Part shown: positions 34,681 through 47,200 of the stretch, piece by piece
Numbering within the stretch: position 1 is the first letter of the stretch
Layout of the letters: every line of letters starts with the position of its first letter
NCBI RefSeq assembly: GCF_905475465.1
Contig: NC_062243.1
Span: 888,001 to 952,000 of the forward strand
DNA: 64,000 nt
From: Pieris napi
Lineage: Eukaryota; Arthropoda; Insecta; Lepidoptera; Pieridae
Direction of reading: 5' to 3'
The notes under the pieces: model-generated
The model's input: only the letters and a program-made list of their open reading frames with translations
Database searches by the model: none
What the model was told of the DNA's origin: nothing
Position numbers and translations under genes: made by a program

Positions 34681-35549
34681 AATATTTCTTATAACGTAAG
34701 AGTAGACAACAAAAAGTAACAATAATAACTATATTTTGAATCCATTACTTACGTGACGAAGCGGTAGCCGAATAAAAACACACACCTTCTGTCACAGCTT
34801 TCGAGCGATTGACGCGCTGACTTTTGATCTCATAGGGGAAAGTGTACCAAGGGCGGGAAGGAGGTCTAAACCTTCAATCACAGGCCACAAAGACGAGCGG
34901 CACAAACGCGTATTTCGAAGGACAACCCACGTGACAGAATTTACAAAATAAAACACCAGGCAGTAGGAGACAAGTATTTGATATTTTTTAAATATTTTAT
35001 TAAAAGTGATAAAAAATAATGGTTGCTATTGCATGATAGGCAATATATTTAGGAGCTATAAGATATTTTTATGTTTTGTGTCATCATATAATTTTTTCGT
35101 AATATTATGGATTAAACGCAAGCTGAGGTAGCGGGAGACATAGGGAATTTGTATGAGATACACTTCTGTCACGCGGATTTACTACTTTGTCACGTTCTTT
35201 TACAATTAAATTATTCAATATATTTGTTATTTGATCGTGCATAGCCATTATGCATATAGTACAGTGCATATTGAAATACAATTAAGAAAAAAATAATAGT
35301 AATTTCCTTGTTTATTTTCTCACTGATTGGTGGAGACAACTAATTGTAGGTTAAAAAGAAGAATGACCCAGTTATCATTTTAACCTTCTTACGGAAAAAT
35401 CCAAAAAGTTATACCAAAAGTTAAACACGTAAAAGTATCGCAATTAAAAACATATTGTTTACAGCCTTCATGTTGGGTCACCAAGTACACTTACGTAATT
35501 GTAAAATAGGTAAACAATCCTTATAAGCGAATATCCACGAATTTCGAGA
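34681..35549. other. Intergenic sequence
   Basis: Nothing recognised. Confidence 0.5.
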
Positions 35550-35965
35550 TATTTTATTTATTAACACGGCGTTGCATATAGAAATATGACATAATTAAAT
35601 GAATGGGAGGGCAACTGGTAGCCGAGCAATCTCTTCTAGGCAACAATGAGGGAAAAAAATAAAAAAAAATTAGATAAGGCAAGCACATGAAGAGCAAAAA
35701 TACATAAAACATATAGACAACGAATGTAACAAAACAGTTCAATTAAAACATATGTTTATAGTGAACAGGACAATATAAAAATAGACACGTCATGAAAAAG
35801 AAAAGTGCACATAAATAACGATAATTTTAAATCAGTTTCACATTAGTTAGTACGAAAGTTAGGCATACGATATGGACAGGTAATTTTTGTGCAGTCGAGA
35901 TTTTAAAGATGATAGAGGAGCTAAGCGAATAGAGACAGGAAGTGAATTCCAAAGCCTCACTGCAC
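35550..35965 (-). mobile_element. LINE 3' fragment (TVRLWNSL family), copy 2
   Basis: Positions 35859-35963 encode AVRLWNSLPVSIRLAPLSSL, then KSRLHKNYLSISYA and a stop. The 3' UTR with 'ttgttgcctagaagagattg' lies at ~35600-35645. It matches 9431-9880 in peptide, spacing and UTR. Confidence 0.75.
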
Positions 35966-36239
35966 ATAACTTCGGGTTGAAATCTGTTCAATACGATTTA
36001 AAAAACAAACACTCTTGAACCACACATATTTTAATATCCAAAAAAGAAAGATGCAATCGTATCAAAGGTCTGATCTACAAATGTCAATAAATTTATCGGA
36101 AAATACCCGACAATATAATAAACAATGTAAAGATCAACTTAAAAACTTGTTCTTTCGCTATTTCTTTATTTAAACAGTAAGCGAAAAGGATAGCTGTATT
36201 GTTATCGAGGCTTTTTTCAGCATTGGTATTATATTATTT

Positions 36240-36415
36240 AGACCAATAAGAAGTCGCACACAGTCGCATTCCCAACCCTGAGATCATGTGTTCGTCCCAC
36301 CATTAGATTGTTTCTCATGTACGAAATGAACATGCGTATTGTAAAGTAAAACATCGTGAGAGTGGAGAATCAGGCAGAATTCTGATCACAACAATACTAA
36401 ACAGTCACATAATTG
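36240..36415 (+). mobile_element. Diverged SINE (main family)
   Basis: 'cattcccaaccctgagatca', 'tgttcgtcccacc' and 'aaaacatcgtgagagtggag' follow SINE head-to-body order. Confidence 0.5.
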
Positions 36416-36416
36416 A

Positions 36417-36446
36417 GCCCCTCGCCCCGCTTCGGGGTGATGGGGC
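36417..36446. repeat. GC hairpin
   Basis: CCCC-tcg-CCCC-gctt-CGGGG-tgat-GGGG can form two stacked stems around a small loop, isolated in AT-rich sequence. No U-run or gene to make it a terminator. Confidence 0.5.
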
Positions 36447-36575
36447 AAATTATAACAACACTTAAATTAAAATATCACAATAGAAAAAGAAGACAAAGGA
36501 GGGAAATAATGGGTGGTCTTACAGCAAAAAGCAGCTTCTTCCAGATAGCCAAATACAGAACTTAAACCTACTTAA

Positions 36576-36837
36576 TAAATTTGATGATTATTTAAATTAA
36601 CCTATTCCTTGGGATTGATTTGCTCCAGTTCAGATATGGCTGCCATGCCTTACAAACAATCTGTATGACTCAAAACTTGGCGATTAAAAGGGTCTTCTTG
36701 CTCGCTCTACGCCCTTGACTTGCGAACTGGTAGTAAGTGTAAATATAGAATCAATTTAAAATCTTTCCTTTTGACGTTCATAAGTGTACTTGATTACCTA
36801 TATGAAGTTATTTTGAGTTTGAGTTTATAATACAAGC
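36576..36837 (+). mobile_element. LINE 3' fragment, same family as 62740-64000
   Basis: Ends the coding part with KFDDYL and PWD before a TGA, then the UTR words 'ttgctccagttc', 'cgcccttgacttgcgaactg' and 'gtagtaagtgta'. It finishes in two TTTGAG units at ~36820-36833. About 20 bp of the UTR (the ggaaagtttcttgccagt part) is deleted. Confidence 0.8.
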
Positions 36838-37670
36838 TCAGTGTAACAAACAGGTATAAAATATATACAGAAATATATTTAATACTATCAATTTGACGTA
36901 ATTATCGAAAGACATTCTTAAAAAGTGATTTGCAAGTGTTAAGCGGATATAATATAATAGGAAATGATGCAGATTTTTATGTATATGCATAAAATTAATT
37001 ATTCGCCAAATTTACATACAAATCATATTAACATTAATAAATATACTTATCATCGTCTATTTAATCGATTTTATTATCAAATAATAGTGTATATGTATTT
37101 TTAAATTAAGCTTAGAACATTTTAATTGGCATATAGGTTATTCTATTTATTATAATCAGAACCTGTGGTGTATGATTTAAAAATTGTAGATAGATTTGCT
37201 TTAAATTTTATTGGTTATTCAAAATTTACTTAATAACATAGTACTGACTATATTTGTTATTTATTATTAAGGCAAGGCTTACACGTTTTTAAAGAGAAAC
37301 AATGAAAAAATTTAAATCATAAATTAATACATATATTTTTATTCGAAATCAGTGATTTCATAATTTAAATAAAACCGGTAAAAATGTATACTTAAAATCC
37401 ACAGACTATGTTATAAAGAAATCAACATCAGTAAAACTTTAGTACATTTTATCGATCGAGTTGTTGACATTAATATTATCAAACCTGATATATTCATAGC
37501 TTTGTATCTGTCAAGGTGAAATCAATCCTGTTTTAATCAAAAAGTAGTTTCTACATATATATCTTTAATTCAATAAAAATAACAGGCTATTTGAATATAA
37601 TATGCACACTGAGACTAACTCATTTAGAATACGTTACAATGGATTCCTGCTAAATTACTATCAAGTGAGA
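36838..37670. other. AT-rich sequence upstream of TENT5
   Basis: Nothing recognised. Confidence 0.5.
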
Positions 37671-37673
37671 GTG

Positions 37674-37775
37674 TGACGTCAAATCCGTTCCTGTTACGTA
37701 GCGCGTACTACGTCATCGCTACGGAGTAATATTTTTCGTAGCGTCACTACTTCACTCGTAGACACAACCTCGTAG
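37674..37775. promoter_or_regulatory. CRE plus CGTAG cluster upstream of TENT5
   Basis: The full palindrome TGACGTCA is at 37674-37681, and a half site TACGTCA at 37709-37715. CGTAG occurs at 37697, 37737, 37757 and 37771, and its complement CTACG at 37708 and 37719, all within about 80 bp. The cluster lies ~430-530 bp upstream of the ATG of the gene on the same side. CREB/ATF binding is inferred from the consensus only. Confidence 0.45.
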
Positions 37776-38009
37776 CCCTTTTAAATAGCATTTCGATAAT
37801 TAATAAATCCACGAATTATAAAGAAATTCCTTCAAAATCGATGCAAATTAACAAAGCATCGCATAGAATTATGTGAAACCAATGCGTACTCCAATGTGTG
37901 AATACGTAAAATTAAACTAAACTCGACTAAAAGAGACGAAAATAGCAAATATTTGTGAATGTAAAAGAGAGGGAAGGTGTAGCAACAAGTTGGCGCGTTA
38001 TCGCGGCCG

Positions 38010-38097
38010 TGACGTCGCGACCCTTTCACTCGAGTCGCGTCGAAACCGGCGCTCGCAGTCAATCAGTCCGCGCGGCTCGGTCACTGCGTGAGAACGT
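38010..38097 (+). promoter_or_regulatory. Candidate TENT5 core promoter (CRE-like, Inr, DPE)
   Basis: TGACGTCG lies at 38010-38017. The arthropod initiator word TCAGT is at 38063-38067. Taking its A as +1 (38065), positions +28 to +33 read GAACGT, matching the DPE pattern RGWYVT at five of six. No TATA box is evident. The region is CpG-rich in an AT-rich neighbourhood. The predicted 5' UTR in this exon would be ~140 nt. Confidence 0.4.
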
Positions 38098-38204
38098 CTC
38101 GCGTAACGTGTCCCCAAATAGAACCACGGGTTATTCGCTTATAAACTTTTCGGGATAACACCTAAACGGCACTCCGTTGTGTTAGAATCTCGTATTGTGC
38201 AACC

Positions 38205-38276
38205 ATGGGCGTAATCAAAGTGACTCCCGACACCGCGGCGTTGATCTCCGCCTGCGACTTGCTCGATGACATGAAG
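38205..38276 (+). CDS. Tent5: TENT5 coding exon 1
   Basis: Twenty-four codons from an ATG in good Kozak context (caaccATGG) to MK, ending exactly at a codon boundary before GTGAGT at 38277. The peptide starts MGVIKVTPDT and ends LLDDMK. It is linked to exon 2 by phase, donor quality and the absence of any other start for exon 2; no transcript was seen. Confidence 0.75.
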
Positions 38277-41200
38277 GTGAGTCCCGAATCATGTGACAAA
38301 TCGCCTCCCAATGCCGGTAATTACGTGGGACGTCCGCCTCGTCACGGGATTGCGAGTAATTCTGAAATGCGCTTCGACGCTGTTACAACACGAGACGCCA
38401 AGAAAACATTTTTTGGCATAATATTTCAAGTCAAACGAATAAAATTTGTTCAAGTCGCTTGTTTCAATTAAGCAGTTGCTATGTTCTCTCTAAGAAAACC
38501 ATAGATATTATTATCGCGTTGTTTACTCGCAAACGTTCAAGGTATTAATTCAAGTCATAAATTTGTAACAATTCATGATAATTTTTATAAATTTAGCGTT
38601 GCTCACGTATAATAAACATTTCCTTTTAATTAATAATGCAATATGTCGGCTATTCGACGTGATTTGTCACGCTTCTTGGGTTTTCGTTTTAAATGAAAGT
38701 TTGTTCTGGTTGATTACGACATAGGCATAGAATAGCAGATGGTACACAAGTAGGAACCACCGTAGGCCGATTTCACGTCCATGGTGAAATGAAAAGTGGA
38801 CGGAAGCGGTGTCCTTATCAGTGGTTTGACACGATTACTGGAGTCGAAGGTGGTACGTGAGGGCACGCGCAACCTTTGTCGGAATGCAGCCTAGTTGCTA
38901 ATCGTATTGCGTTCTAAGATAGTGTTTTTTTCATGGACAGGAAAATGCTTCTGAGTTGTGGCTTTACACATTGTGAAAGACGTGTGCACATATCGTACTA
39001 TCAAATTATACTTAAAATAAAATAAAAATGAACTTAAGCGGTTATTACAAATGACCACAAACTAAGTACCATAATTTATAATTTAACTTGATACTATATT
39101 GAGTTTATTCCTTGACACATAACACAATTTTGCGCCCAGTTTACTGTACTACTTTTCAACTGATTACTTCGTTTTTCAATATATTTGATAGTGGTGTTCA
39201 AATACAAGCTAAATTTGAAAATACCTATCATATAGACGATAATATATTATATTTTAAGTATTTCTACTCTCAATATGACCTTCAATTGAAAGAACTACAA
39301 TACTTTCCCTAGATATATTTGTATTATCTTATCAAGTGAAATTAGGCACTTGTGTCAAGATAATGCATTATCTTTTATATCTATTTAACTTCGATAAGTG
39401 TAATTAAAATCGGGAAAAATGGAAAATTCTGGAATTGCGCGTACATTTATCAATACTGAGAAAACAAGTATGATAATATCGCCCATACAAAACTACGACG
39501 CAAAATAGATTTATAAATAAGTTCATAAAATGCTAATTAAACTATCTGACAGATATTATTGTTGTTTGGAATCTTAAATTTGAAAAGGGGGCTTGGGGCA
39601 CATTCATTTAAATATCTGTTTATTTAATTTAAAGTACGAAGTATCTTTCTTTTTTAAAGAATTCCAACCCTAGTCCTCCACTACTGCGTAAACTGATTTG
39701 GTATTAAGACTGTTAAATTATCGTTTATGGGCTGTATTAAATCTAATTCAATTGCACAATACAATACATCAAATCGATTATGCCATGCCGAAGTATGCGT
39801 TGCTATGAAGTGGATGGAATTAGATTTAAAAATATGTTATTAAAATTTTAACATTAAAACTTTAGGTTTCTTACTAAGTAAATAATAGTGATATATAGAA
39901 AGTGATTGTTGCAAATCTAGTATTAACTTTTACGTCACTACACTGATAAGGTACTACGTTTGAATATAACCTGGCTTACGTAAAGAAACGTTAATCAACA
40001 ATTAATTGATCTATTAATTATCTGTATACTCGCTACCTATGCACTGCCATTACTCATTTGCGTCTAACATGGGTGGGAACCTGGTCTGAATTATATCAGA
40101 TACTCAAATATCTTTCAGACCCAGTTCCCGATTCTAAAGAATTCTATTACGCCAAGGGATCAAGCCGCACGGAAAGTGACTGGTCGTTGACTTTGAATAT
40201 TGTTATATATCGTGCGATTAAGAAATATATATTTTCGAAGATTAATTAGTTCTATGAATAAATTAATAAAATACCCTCCCAACTTGGCACCACTTGAATA
40301 AAATATTACTTAAATCGATACCTATCGATCTACCTACATAAAATGATAAGATCATGAAAATTATTATAAGATATCATTGTTTATAATAATAAAACATTGT
40401 GTTCGCACGTTTGACCTTCAATATGATGAAGAACCGTGATAGATATGGATTACAGTTTTGGAGACCAGACAGTATTTTTTATGGTTATTATATAACACTG
40501 AGGGCAGTAGTTTTATTATTGTTTTGAATTCTCGTGTCTTTATATAATACATACGTTTTACTTGTATAGTAATCTGTATCAGTCTTGCTTTGAGGGCCGT
40601 CGTAACTACTCAACGCGAATCATATCGATGCACCATTATCATGACTGGTGAGGTCTCTGCAATGTTTAAAGAATTTAAAGAATTTGTATAACTGTCAATG
40701 AGAACATATTTAAAATTACTTCTTCATCTCAGAATTAAATAATAGTAATATAGATATACAGTAATATATATAATGTACGATCACTGACAAATGCGTGCAC
40801 TGACTTGACAGGTCCACTCAATCTGTGTCGTTCTTTCCTCAAAAGACCATTTCAGACTGCAATCTACATGGTCTTCACATAATCTTGTTATGTCTGGACT
40901 TTAAAAGAGACTGTGACCTCTGAGTTTGTTTCGGCGTTTCTTCTCAGAGTAGTCAGATAGGAAACGTCCATCTCATCTAGTTTTAAAAACAAATATGCTT
41001 GACGTGTAAAAGTGTTTGTACAAAACTACTTACAGAAAATAAATCATTTATCATTTTAGAGAAACTAAATTTAATTAAAATTTATCAACATACATTTCGG
41101 TTAAAACTCGTAGCGATAAGATAATTTTTATAATTGTGCGATTCATTTTAAAAATGAAAAAGTTTTATGAGATATTTAAAATTTGTTAGCATATTAAACA

Positions 41201-44200
41201 AGATAATAAAAAATGTTAATTTAAAATTGAAACGCTAATTATTTCAGAAATAATTAAAATAGAAAAGTTATCTTTAAATTGTCTTATTGATTGACTTTGT
41301 ATCTTAACTATAAACATATAATGGGAAATATAACGTATATTCAAATAAAATCCGAACATATTTGAGACCCGACTGAATTTAAACCCCAAAATGTAAAACA
41401 AATTCCAAAGACAACACGCGCCGTCACGCTAGAGCAACGCGAGATCACAGCGTTTCGACAATTCTCTATTAATTTATTCGCAAATTACTAACGTTTCAAT
41501 AGAGAGATTATAATTATTAAATTGTATTGGATATAGAGAAAACAAGACACGAAATGTTATTCGTATTATGACGTGCAGAAGCGGTCATATACCTGCGAAA
41601 CTTTTTGAATAAATAAAATAATACAAAGCCATTTTCTGTGGTACTGTGTAATTTTATGGATTGCGTCATTCAAAAACTAAATTCTAAGATTTATAATAAA
41701 AATAAAGAATCACTGTATCTGTTTCGTTATCATTAGTATTTAGGCAAACATTTAAACACACAAAATAATAATAATCAAAAAAATTATGGAAAGAAAAAAG
41801 AATGATATACATTTTAAGTGTGTAATATGTGTGCGTTGTGGTTGTAACTGGCCCTGGCTCAGCATTATGCTGTGTTACACGGCGCTGGTCATTCTGCCAG
41901 AGACCACAACAGTTAGTTTGCGCCGCAGACGCAAAAAAAATAATGTAATAGTAAAAATATATATAATAAAAAATATATATAATTTCTTAAGAGACCACCT
42001 TCTGTGCCTGACACATGCCGTTAATTTTGGGGTATAAAGCATTACGGTTTCCTCACGATGTTTTCCATCATTTAGTGTTAAATGAGCACATAGACAGAAA
42101 CCCCATTGACACAGCAGACCCACGACCTCAGGGATGAGAGCCACACTTACAACAACTTACCACTTTTGGAAATATGTACATTTTTATTGTACCTGTTGTA
42201 TCAAGAAGTTGGATACGAGACGCCTAAAGAGAATAAACTTTTTCAGTTCATAAACATGTAGTGAATATAAGTGCAAGTGCGGTAGCTCGAACATTATCTT
42301 AGTTTAAGCTATTCACTAGAAACTTAAGTCAACATAATATTATTTATTAGCCATAATTATTGTACAGGCTAGATTGTAGTTCATGTAAAGTCGCACTCTT
42401 TTTTGTGAGCTTTATTCAAGGAAAAAAGTGTACATTTATGTTTGTTAGTTCTTGAAGATGTATGCTTCGATCTCTGAAACATTGTAGGAAGTTAAAACAT
42501 TAATTTTATATATGTTTAAATTATTCACAATCTATGTATATGTAACTAAACATTCTAGAAACATTTCTTTGTTTTCAATTAATAACTTTTACGAAGTTAC
42601 AATTTTTTAAGGTTTTTACAGCTCAGGTAATTTACTTTTTAATTGATTTTTTGTTTATTAATTGGCTATTTAGGAAAGTTTATATAAATTTAAATTACTT
42701 GCTAAAACTAGACTTAGGTAGTTTTATATTATCATTCTTCAAATTATCACTCGTATTGGAGACCAGAAGCTAGTCGTTACATTCCTTAATTCCACATTTT
42801 GTCTCTGACTTATGACCATATTTTATAACAGGTTTTGTAGTTTCTGTGCCTGACATACGCGGTTGATTTTTGGTCTAAAACGTGTTTAGTTTTCACAATG
42901 ATTTCTTTACTTGTTAATGTACACCTAAGTCTCGAACTAACGACCTAAAGGTTAAGAATACACTTAGCTATACCAAAAACTAGGTTTATTTAATAAAAAA
43001 ATATGATATTTAAGTTACATGTGTTAAGGTTTTCATATCTTGTCGCTACACGTAAACGTTAGTATATCAGTAGATTTTGATAAAATAAACATAAGTTAAG
43101 TAATGTGCTATAATCAACAAATAAAGTAAATATAATCGCAATGTATCGAATAATAATAGCATTCAAAGCAGTTTGTAGTATCTCTATACTCATAGAATCT
43201 TAGACATACACTAATTAAAATTTAAAACAATCACTAAAATAAAAGTTTTAAATACTTAACTCTAAAATAAGTTTTTAAAATAAAAAAGATTAGTCTAAAC
43301 CTGTGTTCCCCAACCTCTTTTGTGCCATGCCACGTGAGACACCTTATTCAACATGCATAAGTTTTAATTAAAACAAAAATTATGGTTAAATTAAAGAAAC
43401 ATAAATGATACGTATATTTTTTTCCTTATTAGGAAGAAATTACTAGGAACTTGATAACGAAACGCAGCAAGTAAAACATGAAATGAAAAAATTATAATTC
43501 CAAATATCATATACATATTATAATAATAATCCAAATCTTAATTTTTTTTCGAAATGCCCTTCACAATCAAATTGCGGGCGTGGACCCCGCGTTGAGAATC
43601 ACTGGTCTAAACTAATAACAAAAAAATATTTTTATAGACTATGCTTTATTAAAAATGGAACAACAGTTTGCTTAACCATTAGTATCAATACTATATTTAC
43701 GAATTTATATTAAATAAAAATAAGTAGGTTAACTACATAGCAAACACTAACATTACATACATTCCTTTTATAACAATAAAGATAATTCGAACGACCTTTG
43801 ATAACCGCAAGTCAGCTGTGAGAATTTTAGTATAATTCAGTCGTGAGCATTGCATCCTTGCTACTCTCTAATGTACAGGATGGCACCGAATATCTAGGTC
43901 GGTTTGATCAAGGTTATTGGAACCCTATCCAGTTAGACAGCAATATCTATGTATGTAAATATACTGATATATTGGTAGAAGAACAATAAAATACAGTTAC
44001 TAAAGTAACAAACAGTTATAGGTAAACATAACATACACGAAGGTATAATAAAACATTTAAATTATAAAAACTAAACGAAAATAATTTCAACGTGTGAGCA
44101 ACTATGGATATCATAAAGTAATGAACATATATTTTGCTATGTTTCTGTAATACCAAATATATTAATATTATAAGCATTAGATAATATAATAAATAGAATA

Positions 44201-47200
44201 ATCTCACATCTAGATTAGATTTTTTTCTCAAACTATTTCTTATCTTATCGTTAATTATTATTATTTTTCCTGTTTTTCTTTATATACATTAGATTTTTCT
44301 TGACATTTTAGCGAATCTACCACAATCTTAACAAACGTGCTTATGAAAAATTTCCCTACTATTGGATAGTTGATTATATATTAAACATTTTATATACATT
44401 AACATTGCTATGATAAATTAGTAAAATAGACGCCAATTAGACTACTATATTTCATATCACGCTATCACACAATCCTAATCGCCTAGTTATTATAAATATA
44501 TACACCTGTTACAATGCAATAAGACAGCTCACTCGCACATAGTAAAGAATTATTTATGTTGATTTTAATCACCACTTAAGGTAAATAATTCTATCTCCAA
44601 TTGTCAATAAATCACAGTTCCGTGCATTTTTATTATAATTTAAAAGCGCAGGTGTTTCATTAAAATCTATTAAAACATGTTAAGTCAATTATCTGTTCAA
44701 TAATTATTGAAGCTTGATAATCTTGCACTATCTGCCTCCGACAGGAAGTTATTCTTAATTCTCTTTGATTAGCAAATCAAATTTGATAAAGAATGATAGT
44801 AATTTTCTTAAGTGCATTACCTATTGTTTTAATAATTCATTTTATTGTAGGGTGACTCCAGATAAATAGTTTAAAATTATTATTATGATACGTATTTGAG
44901 TCGTACAACACTTTTTTATCAGTTATGTAAAGATAAGTACATAAAGTAAGAGATCGACCTACAGTACACTCATGATATCGATTCTTTGGTTAAAGATAGA
45001 TATTTTCACCGTACTACCAAATATTTATCTTAGAAAACAATCCATATGTGCACAGAAATGCGAGAATTTTTAGGGCCTTAGACAAATTCACTTTGCGACA
45101 GGCGTGAATTTGTACGTGAATAACATTGATTCATGCTTCGTCACGTGATCATTCTCATATAATTACGTTTGACGTTAGTGTATAACGCAATGTGATTTTG
45201 TCTCTAGCCCCTGGTTTAGTTATAATTTCGTCTCCTTCACTCTGTGTTGCCAGCGGTAAGAAATATCAATTATATAGTTTCTTCGCTTTTTAATATGTAG
45301 GAAAGATTTCAGAATGCAATACTAAATGAAACACGCTGTAACAACTGTTGGCTCAATTTACTAAAATAAATTGTTGGGACGTCTCAAATACAGTATTTGT
45401 TGTTTAAATACTAACGTGTTTAAATTTTTATATATTTTTGTTGTGTGATAATGTTCAAAGAGACTTGCGTTATTTTATGAAATATCCCCCGACGAGGACA
45501 AACGAAAAACTGCTTCCTAACCAACAGTTTCTTCTGACAATCGAAGAACGAGAACCATTCGTATGCGTTAAACGCAAAACATCCAAATTAAATATTTTAA
45601 TTTTAATTAATGTGTACTAAAATCATTGTTTAGAGATTTTAATTGTTAAGACAATTAAAAACTGTATTATTCCTGTCTTTGCGTTATGGAACTGCTCCAC
45701 CCTAATTCGTAAAGTTTTTTTTAGTTCGGTTTGAACTAAAGTACTCGGTTATCTCATTCTGATCAATTGTGTTTACTCTGTAAGTAAAAGAGATGAGCGT
45801 TTCCATGTAATTGTGGCTAAATTATAAGCCTTCCTCATTCTATCAATATAAATTTTAAACACCTTTATCTGATTTGTTATATTCAATAAAATATCAACGC
45901 AAACCGGTCAAGGCAGTCTTGAAATTCTAAAACACAATAATAAGTGTTTAAAAATAGGTAAAATTATCGTCACTATGATAATCAAACTGGTAATCTAATC
46001 AAAGGAATTGGTACATTCTTCAGTTGTAATAAGGTTGATATTGTGTTGGACTATATTGTTTGAAATAACAAATCTGAATGTAACATGAGTCTGATGGTTT
46101 TGAGTTAAGAAAACTTAATTTAAAGAGTTGTTTTAAAGACCATATTGAGCAGATAATAAAATTAGTAAAAATATCTTCGTACAGTATATTTATATATCAA
46201 TTATATTTATTTCAACAAAAATATATGATCATTTTCTGATCGTTAATTAAAGCATCTTCAATAATATACCGAGGATCGAACACACGACCTCTGGGTTGAG
46301 AGAGGGCTTAGTTACTAGGCTACCTAGATTGTTATCTACTTGATATTTCATTATATCGTATGATTGAAAGAGCAAAATAAACATTAAAAAGAAAGTATTT
46401 TATCACTGATATCGCGTTATCAGAATTAATAAGCTTTATCAGAATTTTGGGTAAAATAAATTATGCCGATTAAAAGCATTGTATTATATTCTGACGTAAC
46501 TCAATGTCACAATTGAAACAAATGTTTAACATAAAAGAATACATTAAATATATTTCCTTTATGTTAACATTTGTAGAGAATTTTATTTGTTTTTTTTTGT
46601 CAGAGTAACCTGACAACACATCTGCATAAAATTATAAATCACGAAATTCCACTACCGTATCACTATACGATATTCCACTGAATATCGTGAAGACATTACA
46701 TTATTTTGCTTCCTACTATTCTCAAAAATCTAAATTTAATACGTATTTAATACTTCTTTTCACACAAAAGTGTAACAAGCAACTTCTCTTATAAAAATTG
46801 TCAATAGGAACTATCCATTGTATTTTTACTATATACAATATGTTGTTTGAACTAAAATCGAATAAATGATCAAACAGTATATCAGATGTTATCCAAATTT
46901 TTCAAATTACTTACAACTGCATAAACTACGGTTCAGATTGTATATAAATATAGTATATATCGATTAGAACTTCTTATATACTAGTACAACTTTATTTACA
47001 TTTTAAAAACATAATACACCTTACCAATTCAACCAAAACAATATTTTTCTAAGATACAGTCTGTACAGATCTATATTTCATAAATTAACAATTAAGTTAT
47101 TAATTAACTGCCATAAAACTATACATTTCTGAGTTCTCGTAGACGTCATAAGCTGTTACATAAAAGATATATGCAAATATCAATACTATTAGTTCTGTTG

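Noticed and set aside
36417..36446. GC hairpin as a transcription terminator
   Set aside because: Intrinsic terminators of this kind are bacterial; there is no U-run and no adjacent transcript.
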